Source of the DNA: Apteryx mantelli | Taxonomy: Eukaryota; Chordata; Aves; Apterygiformes; Apterygidae | Assembly (NCBI RefSeq): GCF_036417845.1 | Contig: NW_027118693.1 | Span: forward strand, 3,358,001-3,422,000 | Reading direction: 5' to 3' | Length of the DNA stretch: 64,000 bases | Part shown: positions 42,545-54,820 of the stretch, piece by piece | How positions within the stretch are numbered: position 1 is the first letter of the stretch | Layout: the number at the start of each line of letters is the position of its first letter | Program-made: the position numbers and the translations under genes | Notes under the pieces: model-generated | Database searches by the model: none | Seen by the model: only the letters and a program-made list of their open reading frames with translations | What the model was told of the DNA's origin: nothing

Positions 42545-45500
42545 GGAGAGATTTTGTAAGTGGAGGGAAAAGGGGGGGGGGATGGTACAAATGATTAGGA
42601 TTCATTTGCTGAAATTCCATCTTTCTTTCTTAGCAGTGTGAAGTTTCATGAAATCACACCAGTTTCTCTCCTGAAACATATCACCATGATAAGACCTAAA
42701 CCTTCGATAGGGAAGCCTTTCAAATGGTCTAAAAGCACTTTACAAACCCTGGTGAATACCCTGGTGATGGTGTTTTCTAAGAGTGGAAACTGAGACAGAA
42801 AGCAGCAAGCTGAGGACTTCCTCCTTCCTTGGCACACCAAATTCTCAAGAATAATGCAATTATTCTCAGATCAAGCTAATAAAATAAATGCCCAGCGCTT
42901 ATAATACAATACTGTTAGAGTCAATACTTCATCTGATAGAACAGATTCACGCAGTAGAATTAGTTTGTCCACTTATAAACATTTGTAACTTAAATGCCCT
43001 AAGCTGAGTGCATTGCCTGCCCTCCTTTGATCATGGGGAAGAATCAGCAGTCTAGAGGATTATACCATCTCCTCTTACGTTAATTGTCCATAGCACTTCA
43101 GAGGAACTATACTGAGCATAGAATTGGAAGCTCAACTTTTTCATAGGAAATGCCAGGTGCGCTGAACCACACACTGGGCAATGTGTTATAATTTGCACAG
43201 GTGAGGGACTCTAGCTCAGTGAGGTGCATCCTCTGCAGCCCCAAAGATTAGATCTAGGCCTTAAGTTCTCTCCAACCCCTTCACCAAACAAAAGCAAACA
43301 AAAAATTCCTTTTCTCTAATCCTTGTCATGGTATTGCCATTTTGTAATTTTCATGGATTCATTTTCACTCACGATTTGCAAGAGAAATATCTTGTTTTGG
43401 AATGAGAATCAAAAGCAGTATTTGTTTATCCATTTTAAATAAAAATATGACATTATCATTCTATCTGAGAGACATTTTTATTATTTAAATCACTCACTCC
43501 CAATAGTACAGAAACACAAGATGGATGAGTTTAGTCTTAAATGCCTAGCATGGAAATTTTGAAGGTAGTTAGTTGGATGACTCCCATCCCCTTTAAGTTG
43601 GCAAAGAATCCCACCAAGACATCTTCAGTGAAGAGACTTTGGAATCACAGATAGTACTTTAACTTAGTTATCTTAGGCATCTTATTGTGAAAAATCCCCC
43701 TCAAAGTCACTGTGGCAGTAATGTCTCTGATCTTTCTGGATAGAAAGCTACAGTTTGACTATCTGTGTGAGAGCCACACCTCTGGTTACAGCATAGAAAT
43801 AACAGAACCTCACTGTTTGTCCACTGCTATCTCTACACCAATATCTTAGGTGCTTGCTTTGCTCTGATGGCATGGCCTCCAGACTGTTCACTTTATTCAC
43901 ACCAGGGAAAAGTCCAGGTGCAGTTGTGGGGACAGTTCATTCAGGAATTTGCTTCTTCCATTGAAGGAACAGGTCACTCCAAGAGCTGCCCCTTGCAAGG
44001 GGTACAAACAAGACTGTGCTGGGTGTTGCTTCCTCTGCTCTGTGCAGACGTCGAACTGTATTTTATGCCCTAAGGCATGCAGCACATATCCTCACTGCCA
44101 CGCTACAAAACAAAACAAAGCACGCATTTTGTCAGCGGTGATCAACAGCCCTCACTTGATTTCATGTACCTTGAATGGAGGAAATGCACACAAAAATGAC
44201 ATGCCTGTGTCTCTGGGCTGCAGGGGCACTACGTGGGCCAGCAGACACCCAGGAGGCCCAGAAGTTAAGCAATATGAGCAGCATTTCCTGACAACAGGGT
44301 CTGCTTCCTGTAATAAATGTGCTCAGTAAATAACAGACTTTCTTCTGTGGATAAAGGTCCCCTAAATAGCTATCCACCTCCCTGACACCTGAGCTGCATG
44401 AATAATGGATTAGTGGGTAAATTGAAAATGAAATAAGTAAATAAATAAAAAAAAGGTGGACCTTGAGGACTTTGCTAAATGAACACAGAAATATTCTGGT
44501 CTACTGCAAACCCTTTCTTAGATCTAAAATGTTATGTTCCTTCTGAAAGTACTGACAACAGAAGTTGCATTCACCCCAGCCAGCAAGAGGGTGGCCCTGA
44601 AGCTCTTGTGTTGTCTACTCCTGTAAAGGCGTCAGTAACATGCTCCATGAATGTGACAGGAGAAAGTAAGTGCCCAAAGTAAGTTTCTAAGATCTGCATG
44701 AGAGAACGTAGGCCAGAAATCATTTGTATTCCATTACTTTCTTTCCGGAAGACTCTGCCCATGCTGCCATCCAACAGGGTAGGTCTTCTTTCCGCACAAA
44801 ACTTTCAAACATTTTTGCTTCCTTCTAACAGAAATATGATGATATTCCTCTTTAGTTTCCTCCTAAATTATAAACCAGCTCAAGTGAGATAAATAATTTT
44901 CTACAGATGCCTATTCCTGTTTCCAAGTATAAAGGGAGGCCAAATGATTAACACAAACTAAGACAGCTCAACTCCACAAGTGCAAAGGCCACCCTACCAG
45001 ACTTCTGCTAAGTCACTGTTTTCACGGAGGGACTCCATATGATCTTTTGATAATGCACCCTACAAGCTTGGGAAGAGAGTTTCCCCTGTGTCAGTATGAT
45101 TCCAGCCCCCCAGTTTGTTGTGTGATAAGCACAAAAGAACAATCTACAGATAAGCAGCTTGTAGCAGCATGGGTGCCCTCTTCCCTTTCTGCTCCCTGGA
45201 AGACATGGACCTGACTGCATATTTCAACACTACACAAGTTCAAGACGGAAGCGTATTCTGGAAAAGGAACGAAGGGGTGGAAAGGGAATGGCCATGAAGG
45301 GACAACTGTTGAGAGAGGAAGCTAGAATTAAAATTTTCAAAACTACCTCTTCATGCCATGGTAGCGACTTCTTTAATCCTGTAAACATTACTACACATCT
45401 GGCACTGATTTTTTTTTGCCATAATTGTGAATATAATTCATGTACCTGCTTCCCAGCTATCCTAAACACAGGAGTTGTTCCAAAGCTATATTAGAACAGA

Positions 45501-45689
45501 AAAGTATTAAAACTCAGCTTGCTCTTTCTCAGATCAGGTGACAACAGGCTGCTCAGTTTTGGAATCTGTCTCCTGAATATGTCTACTTCATGCAGATCAC
45601 TAACCATCTCTCTTGGGCTGAAGACGCACATTCAGACAGATGCAGGCATGCATGGTTAAATGCATCTTTTCTGTCATGATATGAACGAT
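42545..45689. other. AT-rich non-coding stretch
   Basis: No gene is recognised. Frames are all under 130 codons and lack family features. Several poly(A) signals (aataaa) occur within 1 kb downstream of the receptor, for example at about 42878-42890. Confidence 0.5.
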
Positions 45690-46142
45690 AAAAAAGAACT
45701 GCTTGGGGATGGGATTATCAATGGCAACCTGAGCATCTTGATTAGAAGAGTGAGGGCTGTGTAAAAGACAGAAAACCCTTTGCTAGGGGTTGGCAGGGTG
45801 TTGGGTTTTGGTAAGAGATACACAATGATTAGGGTGCTGTAGAAATTTTTACTACAGGGAGGTGGAAGGAGGTGGCTGAGAAAGCCCTCTGTCTTTCTCT
45901 GGTAGAAGGGGTCATCAAAATAGTGAATAGGGTACTAACACATCCCATGCCTGGCAGAATTGAAAGGCATGGGAATGCTGCTCAGCAATCACCAGCATAA
46001 CGAAGTGGATATTCCCCAGGAAGGTCATAATGCAGATAACTAGAACCAGTGGGAAGAGGAAGGTCTGAAATTCTGGGACATTAGTGTACCCTAGAAGGCT
46101 GCTTTTGGTAACAGATGTCCCACCGTCGCACATATATTCCAT
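45690..46142 (-). pseudogene. Odorant receptor remnant with TM2-TM5 deleted
   Basis: On the minus strand the first part (46142 to about 45940) reads GTSVTKSSLLGYTNVPEFQ and then TM1 with FLGNI and VIAEQHSHA, the N-terminus of a class II odorant receptor. The next part (about 45900-45690), in another frame, reads FYSTLIIVYLLPKPNT and GFSVFYTALTLLI, which is the end of TM6, loop 3 and TM7. Everything between (TM2 to TM5, about 550 bp) is missing. The remnant is far beyond function. Confidence 0.8.
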
Positions 46143-47659
46143 AGGATAGCACTAGATGGCCACTGGAAATGGACATTCATGAAGTTCATTTGAAACACGC
46201 TAGTGTAACTTTGTTAGGCTTAAACATGAGAAACAAATGAAACCAGAATACATCATGTGCTCATTCAAAACTTTTGTGCTTAACAAAACTCTTAATCTCT
46301 CCTACTAGCCACCCTGCGGATTAGATGCAATGAGAAGCTCATTAGGGTTCCCACAGTCTTACAAACTCCCAGGGGAAAGTTGCCCAGCGTGAAGTGAAAT
46401 CACAGGACTAAAGTGCCTTGGAGGTTTAATGGGGCTTGCTGAGGGCTGTTAGAGATAGAGCTGCTGCCAGAAGTCCATGTCCCTCCCCAAGCACTGATTA
46501 GACCAGACCATCAGAGGCACCACTTGCAGGAAGACAAAGGAAAGGGACAGAGGTTCTTCCCTCAAGAAGCACCTTTGATGTGGGGTGTCTCTTCCATTTT
46601 TGACACGCATGCACTCACAGAGTTTTAATGCTTTGCTTCAATGCAGTCTACACATCCCTGCAGCCCCAGCCCTGCATAACTCTCCCCACATCATCCTCCG
46701 TCCTCAAGCAGTGCCTCTCAGGGATGAAATATAATCCTTGCAACTTCAGTCTTCCTGATACTCCTCAGGCCTAGCCTGCAGGCCCCCTGCAATCTGACCC
46801 CATCTGTTGGTACCCAATGTCTTCACAAGGAACCTCATGGTATCCGAAAACTGCTCCGCATCCCCCAGATCCCACTGTTTGAGTGGTGCCTCTCAATCAG
46901 AAATCACAAGCCACGCTATGTAACACCTGCCCTTTTTATCCCTGAACTTCCACTCACCACCAAAAGTTTTAGTCTTCAGCTCCTTCTTCTCCCAGCTCAT
47001 GGAGTGGGCACTTGTGATGCTCTGTAGTGTGTAAAGTTATCTGCACGGGGCTGGTAAATGAAACCAGGGCATGCAAGAAACTGGCAGCCACCTGCTGCAA
47101 CAGCTAGATAACAGGCTGGATATCCTAGGACATGTAAAATGGCACTAGACAGCTGCTTAAGCCATTGAAGGCTGGTCGGTGGAATTACTCCCCAGCCCTA
47201 TGAACTGAGTACATTTCCATGTGAGATCAACTACGCAGCTCATGTGGAGGTACCTGCACAAGAACACCCACAGTCAGGTGTCTAGCTCTCTGAACTGAAT
47301 CTCCTCCGAGGCATCTTCCTTAGGTTGATTTGCATCCCATTGGAAAATCAACTTATTCTCTTCATTAATGGCCAGGGTACATCAAGCTGTGGCTGTCTGC
47401 ACTTAAAATATCTCCGTTTAGCCAAGGCAGAATCTCTTCCTGGGGTCTTCATTTTTCAAGGATAGAGAACACTTTTTCCATCCAACCCCTCTCCCCACCC
47501 CAGCTCACCCCCTGCAAAAAAGCAAAGCAAAGCAAAAGAAACAAGACTTGAGAGCTGGAGAAAATGCTTTGCTGTGAGGGTTTCAGATTCTGCCATAGGC
47601 ACAGGAACTTCCTCCCACGGAGCCCCCTCCCCAGCTAGCAGGGAAGGGCAGGGATGGGG
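46143..47659. other. Non-coding, contains one dispersed-repeat copy
   Basis: No gene is recognised. At 47105-47165 the text gctggatatcctaggacatg and aaatggcactagacagctgc matches the unassigned repeat seen at 28400 and 60020. I looked for an integrase core upstream of the remnant at 47660 and found none. Confidence 0.45.
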
Positions 47660-47935
47660 TGCAGTAAGGAAACGTAGCTTGTGAGCTGTATGGCAAGAGC
47701 TGTGAGAAGGGGTCGGATACCAGTGTACTGTTTAATAGACTACAGTCAGGAAGCAGTCAAGGGGACATTTTACCCAGAAGAACTTCCAAAAATGAACCCT
47801 GAAGAGAACAAAATCTACAAAATTGAGACGATCATTGCTGTAAAGGAAGAAAGAAACAGCTGCTGGTAAAATGCTATGGCTGGTCCATAAATTGAACAGT
47901 TGCATAGAAGCCTCCCAAGTGTGCACACCTAATTT
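47660..47935 (+). pseudogene. Integrase C-terminus remnant, Polinton/F54H12.3-like
   Basis: The frame 47681-47869 reads RRGRIPVYCLIDYSQ, KGTFYPEELPKM and NKIYKIETIIAVKEERN. This is the C-terminal end of a transposon integrase (V-Y-x-L-x-D, then G-T-F-Y-x-x-E-L, then Y-x-I-E-x-I). After ERN the reading moves to other frames: LLVKCYGWS (about 47865-47891) and HKLNSCIEASQV (about 47886-47921). These match a chromodomain-like VKWxGWP...FNSW ending with two Trp replaced. So at least two frameshifts break the gene. The pattern recalls the proteins annotated F54H12.3-like, associated with Polinton/Maverick elements. The DDE core was not found. Alternative: a chromodomain integrase of a Ty3-type element, less likely given the GTFYxxEL block. 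Confidence 0.65.
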
Positions 47936-47941
47936 TGGGGG

Positions 47942-48260
47942 ATGGAGTGGGGGAAAAAGAGGATAGAGGACAGTGTTTTTCACATCGTACTGCTTAGCAA
48001 TGCCAGCACCAGGGTTTGCCACCAAACCCAACTCAGACTTTGCCACAGAGCAGGTGAGGACCCTGGAGCACTCAGGCAAGTGAGAGCTGGGGCTGGCAGA
48101 AGTGCAATACCTGCACAGCTGGATTAACATCAAAGATAAACTACCTTTGGAACCGCGCTGCTGGGTATGGCATGGCACTATCCTTCACAGAGAGGCTGTT
48201 CACTGCCCCTCTCCATCCTGGTGGATAGCAGGAACAATCTTACTAGCCCCACAGCAAAGC
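47942..48260 (+). pseudogene. Second transposon-type remnant next to integrase
   Basis: About 40 bases after the integrase end, one frame gives VFHIVLLSNAST (47972-48008). A second frame gives PNSDFATEQVRTLEHSGK, an in-frame TGA at 48081, then ELGLAEVQYLHSWINIKD (48084-48137). The TGA stands where the family has a conserved Trp before this block. Further on, cctggtggatagc (near 48217) reads like a broken PPGxY motif. I recall the LPSNAS...YP...NF...WEVGLxEIxYPHSW pattern from an uncharacterised protein that travels with F54H12.3-like integrases in animal transposons or Polinton-like elements. The protein's function is unknown to me. The adjacency and same orientation support one fossil element. 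Confidence 0.6.
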
Positions 48261-49599
48261 ATCAATGATTAACTTGCCAGACATAATCCTGGTCTACATG
48301 GTATAATTAAGAGAACAAAGCTTAAAATAGATGAAATCTTCAAAGCTTTTGTACAGCCGGGGGCTAGTGCAGGGGAATTAGCTGCCTGATTTAGAATTTA
48401 GGTCTCAGCTCGGATCTTAGCTTAGCTTAAGCTCAGAGCTAAGATTTAGACCTGAGCTTGAACTAGATGCTCTGACAACTGAAATTAGGTGGAAAAATAT
48501 TCTCCTGCATATCTCCGTATTCGTATTTCCTTATTCCTGGGGGTAGCAGGACCTTAATATCCCACACCCACATACTTGATACTCCCATTCTTTTGCAGTG
48601 CAGCCATTTCAGGCTATTCTGAATGCCACACAGCTGACACCTGAGAGAGCACTGAGTTACTTGCCAAGGCTTACACTGTGGAGCAGGCAGAAGGCAGAGG
48701 CAGGACCTATCAGCCACTTCTGGAGTTGCATCCTGGTTCTTCAAGTGTCCCGTATGAACAGAAAGCAACATGGAGCTCCAACACAAGCGTGGAACTGCAA
48801 TGAGATCAAACTCCCAATAACACACTGAGGAAGAGGACTAAACTGTCTCTTTTTTGTTGGCAGTTTGCACTATGTTAACCAGATGTGGACCTAGAATAAG
48901 ATGATGTCCAGGATGAGATGGGAGCTGGGGCATTTCTGAGCAAGAAAGGAACAATTTGGCACAAGCTTTTGCTTTTGCAAAATTGAGTTCTTATGTATAT
49001 TTCTTTGCTCTATCCAAGCACTGCGTGAAGGCAAACTGGACCTGATTTGTCCTGGGTGAATGCATGTTAAGCCCCCTTTCTACAGCTAGAATGGCAGCTG
49101 TGACAGGGAATGAGAAACAGAAGTGATAACTGCAAATAGCTAAAGAATGGAGGAGGTGCAATCAGTCACAGACAATTGTATACACCTTGGAGAAAGCTGC
49201 AAAGTCTAAGCTGCTCTTCTGTACTTCCTCTGGGGTCCATGGAGAGAGCCTTCCTTAAGGAAATCCATTGCTTTCTCTTTCATTTGTGCAGAGCACTTCT
49301 GGGAAATCACTCTCTTCATAATGTTTCCTGTTGGCCAAGGAGACCATGTCTTCATCTGGAGGAAAGATGATGGTCCACAAAGGGAGCAGATACTTCTAGA
49401 GTGGTTTCAGCTGCCCACATGAAGTAGGATAAGTCATGCCTCCTAAATTCTGCCTTTTCTTCCTGGGGAATCAGAAGAGAGGCTCGATGATAAGGTCAGA
49501 TGTAGCTATTATATTAAAGACATCTATACTTGGGCAAGAGAGATCCTTCCGCAGACTTTCAGCTGGCAGAATTAGAGAGCCGTGAAGCCACTCCATTCT
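48261..49599. other. Non-coding stretch with a short inverted repeat
   Basis: No gene is recognised. atcttagct (48413-48421) and agctaagat (48437-48445) form a perfect 9-bp inverted repeat around agcttaagct, itself a palindrome. No further transposon coding was found. Confidence 0.45.
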
Positions 49600-49745
49600 G
49601 ACTGGACATAAAGGAAAAAATGACCACGAGGAGAGTCAGGTGTTGGAACACATTGCCCAGACAGGCTATGGAGTGTCCCCTCTTGGAGGTTTTCAAGACG
49701 CCACAGGACAAGCCCAGAGCCTCCTGGTCTGACTTCACTACACAC
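49600..49745 (+). repeat. CR1 LINE 3' UTR fragment
   Basis: The text gttggaacacattgcccaga, ggctatggagtgtcccctct and tggaggttttcaagacgcca follows the CR1 3' UTR order. It is short and diverged. Confidence 0.75.
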
Positions 49746-52364
49746 CATGCTCCGAGCAGCTGCGCAGCCTGGATGACCTCCCAGGGTTCCTCTCTCCCTT
49801 TCACACTCAGTGGAGAGGCAGAGGAGTCTCCTTGTCATGAGGTGCAAGTCAAAGAGAGCTGAGAGGAATCATGCCCTCCTGCTCCCCTTGACCTAAAGCA
49901 GGGGCAGAGGAGAACGCTGTGCACCTCCTGTGTAGGAAAGAGGAATCCTGTGTGCGAGTCTGTAGCAGTAACTTGGCTTCCTCTGGCTCCCAGCAAGTCA
50001 GGTACCTTTGCCTCTGGGAAAGGTCTGGGTTTCCTCTCTCCTCAGAGGGCAGAGCCTGGCACCTCTGAGGGTGAGGCATGGCATCCCCCATTGCAAGTCT
50101 CCAAACGCCTGCTGACTCTGCTTTTCTGCCCACTGAGCACTCATGGAGTGTGCAAGGAGAAGCTGTGGCACCTGTCTCACTCTAGTTCTGCTCCATGAGT
50201 TTGAAGAGACCAGTGCTCATTCCCCTGGCTCATGCTCACTCTTCCTAAGAGCATGCTGAAAGGCCATAGAGGTGTGGGCGAGGGCAGCTCAGAGCTTTCA
50301 TCCCCACAGGGCTTCAGTTACCCAGGGCTCACTTTCTGCAGCACAAAGAGAGAGCTGAGCTGCAGCAAGGACCTTCAGGAGACTCACTTGTGCCATAAAC
50401 ACCAGAGACACTGCAGAGCAGGTGACATTCAGGTGCTGCTGAAGACTCACAGCAGGAGATGTTGAAAGACGAGTGCAAGGGCAGAGCAAGGAATGAGCCT
50501 TGGCTCAGGGTCTGCAGACAGACTAGGAAAGAGGGGGATGTAGTGGGGAAAAGGCCGAGGGGGAGACCCAGGCCTTGCCTTTCATTCTCAGTTACCATTG
50601 GAGGAAAGGTCACCACACCATGCTGAGGATTACAGGCAGCAGCTATATGTGCTGAGGCAGATCTGGGTGTTGTTAACGTGCCAGCGGCCCTTTGCGCAGT
50701 GACAACCAGGGAGGGAGACATGTGCCTCACTCCAGGCCTTTCCTTCATGTCTTCTTACTCCAGCTCACTCTTTCCCTCTCTTAGTCCTTGACACTGCTGA
50801 ACAGAGATACAGGGAGCATGGCTGTGGTGCAGAGTGAGAGCTGTGTGGTTGCTGCAGGGCATCAGCTGATGGGCACTCACACACTTCAGCTGAGAGAAAG
50901 AAGAGTTTGGGCAGAGTGTATGGGACCACTGTGCCTATACATGTGCCTTAATTTCCTGCCTCTCTGAATCTTTCTCTCTCTCTCCATCTTGCTTTTGTTT
51001 TAGGGATCAGTCTCAGTCTCCCAGCTCTCTCACAGCTGACTCTCAGCCATCCACCAAGGATGTGATCCACAGGCAGCAGTGAATCTGGGACACCCTCCCT
51101 ATGGAAGCACCTTTGGCAACAATTCATTCCCCTATAGGCGGGGTGAATCACTGACTCATCCATCCCAGGAGCTCCCTGGACTGTCTAGATGGCTGCTTCA
51201 GCCTTCTCCAACGCACTGTACAAGGTCTAAAGTTTGCAGCAGGGAATCACCAGGGACATCATTTTATCTGACCCCAGTGTTATGAAAGGGCAGAGGAGGA
51301 GTGGGCAAAGAGCTCTGTCTTGCAGCCATGGACTTTCCCTGGGCAGCTACTCAGGCGTGTGTCAGGGGTTTACCATAAGCATGTGCTTGACCCTGCTTCC
51401 ACACTACCTCAGTCCCCACTCACCCTCGGGGCACTCATCCGCCCTCATCACAATGCTGAACAGGGAGCCCTGAGAGCTCAGCTGGAAATGCTGAGGTCCA
51501 GGTGCTGTGCTGCTGCTGCTGCTGCTGCTGCTGCAGGTGACAGCTCAAATGCTCTCAGAAATTAAAACTGAGGAGGAAAAGATGTGCAGGAAATGAACTT
51601 CCCTCTCCTTTTCCCTTCTTCCCCATACAACGGTTCTCTTCCTCACGTTGCTTGGATGGCTCAGGTACCCCTTCTCTGGCATTCACTTTTCCCCCTCCCT
51701 TCTCTCCCAAGTTACACAACTGCTTGTAAGTATCCTCTCTAACAGTCCATTTACAGTCCCTTCCAAGACTGAGCTAGTAACTCCTGACCACTCTTTGTCA
51801 ACAGAAAGAGATGGACTGTCCAGTGCAGAATCATCTCCTCAGAAAGCACGTGTTTCAGGGAGTTGAGACCACTAACTCCGTTCAGTGTGCATCCTTCTTC
51901 TGTGAGAAGAAGCAACCTTTGGCGTGATGTGTTCCCCTAAAGGCTATTTTTGCATGATGGGGCTTTTTCTTTCTGGCACATCTGCCTGTTGCTCGAGAGC
52001 AGAAGGATTTGGCCAACAGCTATGCTGGGTATTACCAGGAATAACTTCAGGCATAGTAGGCTAAATATGAGCAAATGTACATTCCTTTTTAATCCACACA
52101 GTGAAATAGGCACCTCAATGGAGCAGCTCATCTGTCTCATCAGAGGAGGTTCCCCTAGGATGAGCAGTTTTGCCCTCCACAAGAACCTGTTCCTGTCCTT
52201 TCACTAGGAATGAAGCCCCTAAACCAAATGTGAATTCAGTCAGATGAGTGCAAATCTCATGTTGTCTCTGTCAACCTTTTTACCACAAACACAGAAGCGC
52301 ATGCTCTTTCTCTGCGGTTCCGCTCCTGCCAAGTGGGTTTGACAAGAAGGACCTGCAGCGCTAC
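49746..52364. other. Non-coding, 5' flank of receptor pseudogene
   Basis: No gene is recognised. A (CTG)n run of about eight units lies at 51511-51535. The last 40 bases before 52365 still align with the 5' flank of the paralogous pseudogene at 14522-15481. Confidence 0.45.
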
Positions 52365-53327
52365 AAGGAGAAAGAGGAATGGGGCAATTGGACATCTCCA
52401 GTGGAGTTCCTCCTGCTGGGACTGGGTAATGTCCCCAAGCTTCCGATGCCTCTCTTCCTCCTCTCTCGCATGATCCACCTGGTGACCATGTTTGGGAACA
52501 TCCTCATTGTTGTGCTAGTGGTGGCACGCAGGCATCTGCATACCCCCAGGTACTTCTTCTTGGGGAATTTCTCCAGTGTGGAAATCTTCTACACCTCCAC
52601 CATTCTGCCCAGGCTGCTGGCCAGATTCCTAACTGGGGACAGAACCATTTCTGCTCATGGCTACATGACACAGTTCTATTTCTTTGGCTGTTTTGCAGCT
52701 ACTGAGTATGACCTGCTGGCCACCATGTCCCTGTGATCGGTACTTGTCCATATGCCAACCCCTGCTCTGTGCAAGCCTCATGAACTGGAAGGTGTGTCTC
52801 CAGCTGGTGTCGGGGTCTTGGCTAGCCCGATTACTAATGTCTACAGCAGTGACGTGGTTATTTTCTCAGTTACAGTTCTGTGGCCCCAGTGTCATTGATC
52901 ACTTCTTCTGTGATTTTACCCCTTTGCTAGCGCTCTCCTGCAGTGACACCACAGTGCCTACGCTGGTTACTTTCGTAATCAGCTTTCTGGATGTAGTCTT
53001 CCTTTTGCTATTCACTCTGGCATCCTGTGTCTGCATCAGAGCTGTTATCCTGAGGATCCCCACCAGCATGAGGAGGCAGAAGGCTTTCTCCACCTGCTCC
53101 TCTCACCTCACCATGGTCACTGTTTTCCACGGGACCCTCACCATTGTCTATATGATGCCCAGAACAGCTCTGCTGAGACAGCTCAATAAAATGCTGTCCC
53201 ATTTTTCTACACCATCCTCACACCCGTGGTCAGTCCACTCATCTACAGCCTGCAGAACAGGGAGATCAAGGGGGCTCTTGGAAAGGCACTCAGGAAAACT
53301 GTGGCCTCCACACAGAGCTCATACTAG
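52365..53327 (+). pseudogene. Odorant receptor pseudogene, paralogue of 14.5-kb copy
   Basis: The receptor reads EEWGNWTSPVEFLLLG, GNILIVVLVV, FLTGDRTIS, DRYLSICQPLLC, DHFFCDFTPLL and KAFSTCSSHLTMVT. Lesions: AAG (52365-52367) stands where the paralogue has its start ATG. One extra base in atgtccctgtgatcgg (52725-52740) puts a TGA at 52734-52736 just at the DRY motif. A missing base in the T-run near 53202 shifts the TM7 part, which continues as [13 protein letters not shown] in another frame to a stop at 53325-53327. Its HTPRY replaces HTPMY, and NP of TM7 is SP. The other pseudogene at 14522-15481 is clearly its closest relative here, but the two do not share lesions. Confidence 0.92.
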
Positions 53328-54786
53328 TTGTGATCCACCAGGAATGAACTGACCTAGCATGGCAGACTTGGAAATGCATGTTCTGTGTATCAGGTGTAGC
53401 TTTCAAAGTGTAGCATATGGAGAAGTTTGTGGAATGGGAAGGGGGAGAAGGGAATAAATGTCTTAGGGGAATATAGGCCTGGTGTAGAAGAGTGCAAAGA
53501 ATATCCCTGCCTTTCTTCTTTCTTTAAAATAAACCCATTATCATGCTGGAAGCGGGAGCTCTTGAAATGTCTGAGCTTTCTTTTTCTGTGAAGAGCATAA
53601 AGGAATTTCAGCCGTAATGTGAGCTCCTTCCAGGGGCAAGCATTGACATATTTTCCTGTCTGTGGGCTCCTGAGATGGTAGCCCTGTCTCTCAGCTGCAC
53701 ATATTCCCAGAGGAGAGGTCTGTATTGTTAGTTACTGTTCCGTTCAGCGAAGATCGCCAGTGCAACAGAGTTGACTGCACCCATGCATGCACCTCCTATG
53801 GGTCAGGATGGCCTCAGGTACGCCGAACATGGATGTGGGCAGGGGTCACAGAGCTGGGGCCTAGTGAAGAGGTCTGCTAGGGACTGAGGCAAGAGGGGGA
53901 CAACGGAAGCAGAAACGGGAAATGTGCAGGCATCTGAAAGGGCTTCCAGTGCTCACGTGTGGCCAACAGCACTGCTGCCTGTGGTTGAGGCCATCAGTGA
54001 AAGCCTGGCTGTGAGTCAGCCCATCCTGAGGCTGGTGCCTAACACAAGCCCCATGCAGCACCTCACTCCTTCCACGGTCCGACCAGGGAGCCTGGGCCAT
54101 CAGAGCAAGCGGAGAAGGCTCCTGGATTGGCCTGTTGCCCTGCTGAGATGAGCCTATCCCTAAAGCCTCCCTTCTGTGCGTGCCTAGAGCATGTCCCTCA
54201 CGCAGCTTTCGGCACCTGGGCTGGCCTTCTGAGGAGATATAGCTCTTATCTGTGGAGACACAAGCATATAAGAAGTATATCAACAGAAGCTGATTGCGAT
54301 TTGGTCACCAGAGGCAGGGCCTGACTTCATCTTCCTCTGAGCCTTTGCTCTCAGCCAGCCTCCCACCACCCTGCGTTCCCACCTCATCTCTTTTGCCAGG
54401 TCAGTCCTCATGTGTGTTGTACGTGCTCTGAAGTGGGAGAAACCTTACTCTGAAGTAGCTGTTTTCCCTCCCATTGCCCAACTAAGTTGAGGCATGGAAT
54501 TCCTCTGTGCGTCCTAGATATGGCTTCTCCATATTGACAGTGATAAGTGGGCAACTGAATCAAGCCTTTCCACTGGACGTGTCTACATTTGGGAAGATGA
54601 ATCCCATCCCTCCTTTCCTCTGAGGTTTCTTGCAGAGGGGAATTGTGAAAGGCGATCTCATAGTCTGAGCCCCTCTAAAAAGTTGTAGGTCCTTCTGCAG
54701 AGGAAAGGTACATTTTCTGGGTCTTTTTTTCCCAGTACTTTAAGCAGAAACCATACCGCCCCCTTCTTCCCTTTGCATCATTTCCT

Positions 54787-54820
<34 letters not shown>

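Noticed and set aside
48463-48825. 120-codon minus frame as a further transposon gene
   Set aside because: No similarity to Polinton-type proteins that I can see, and it is opposite in strand to the two remnants next to it.
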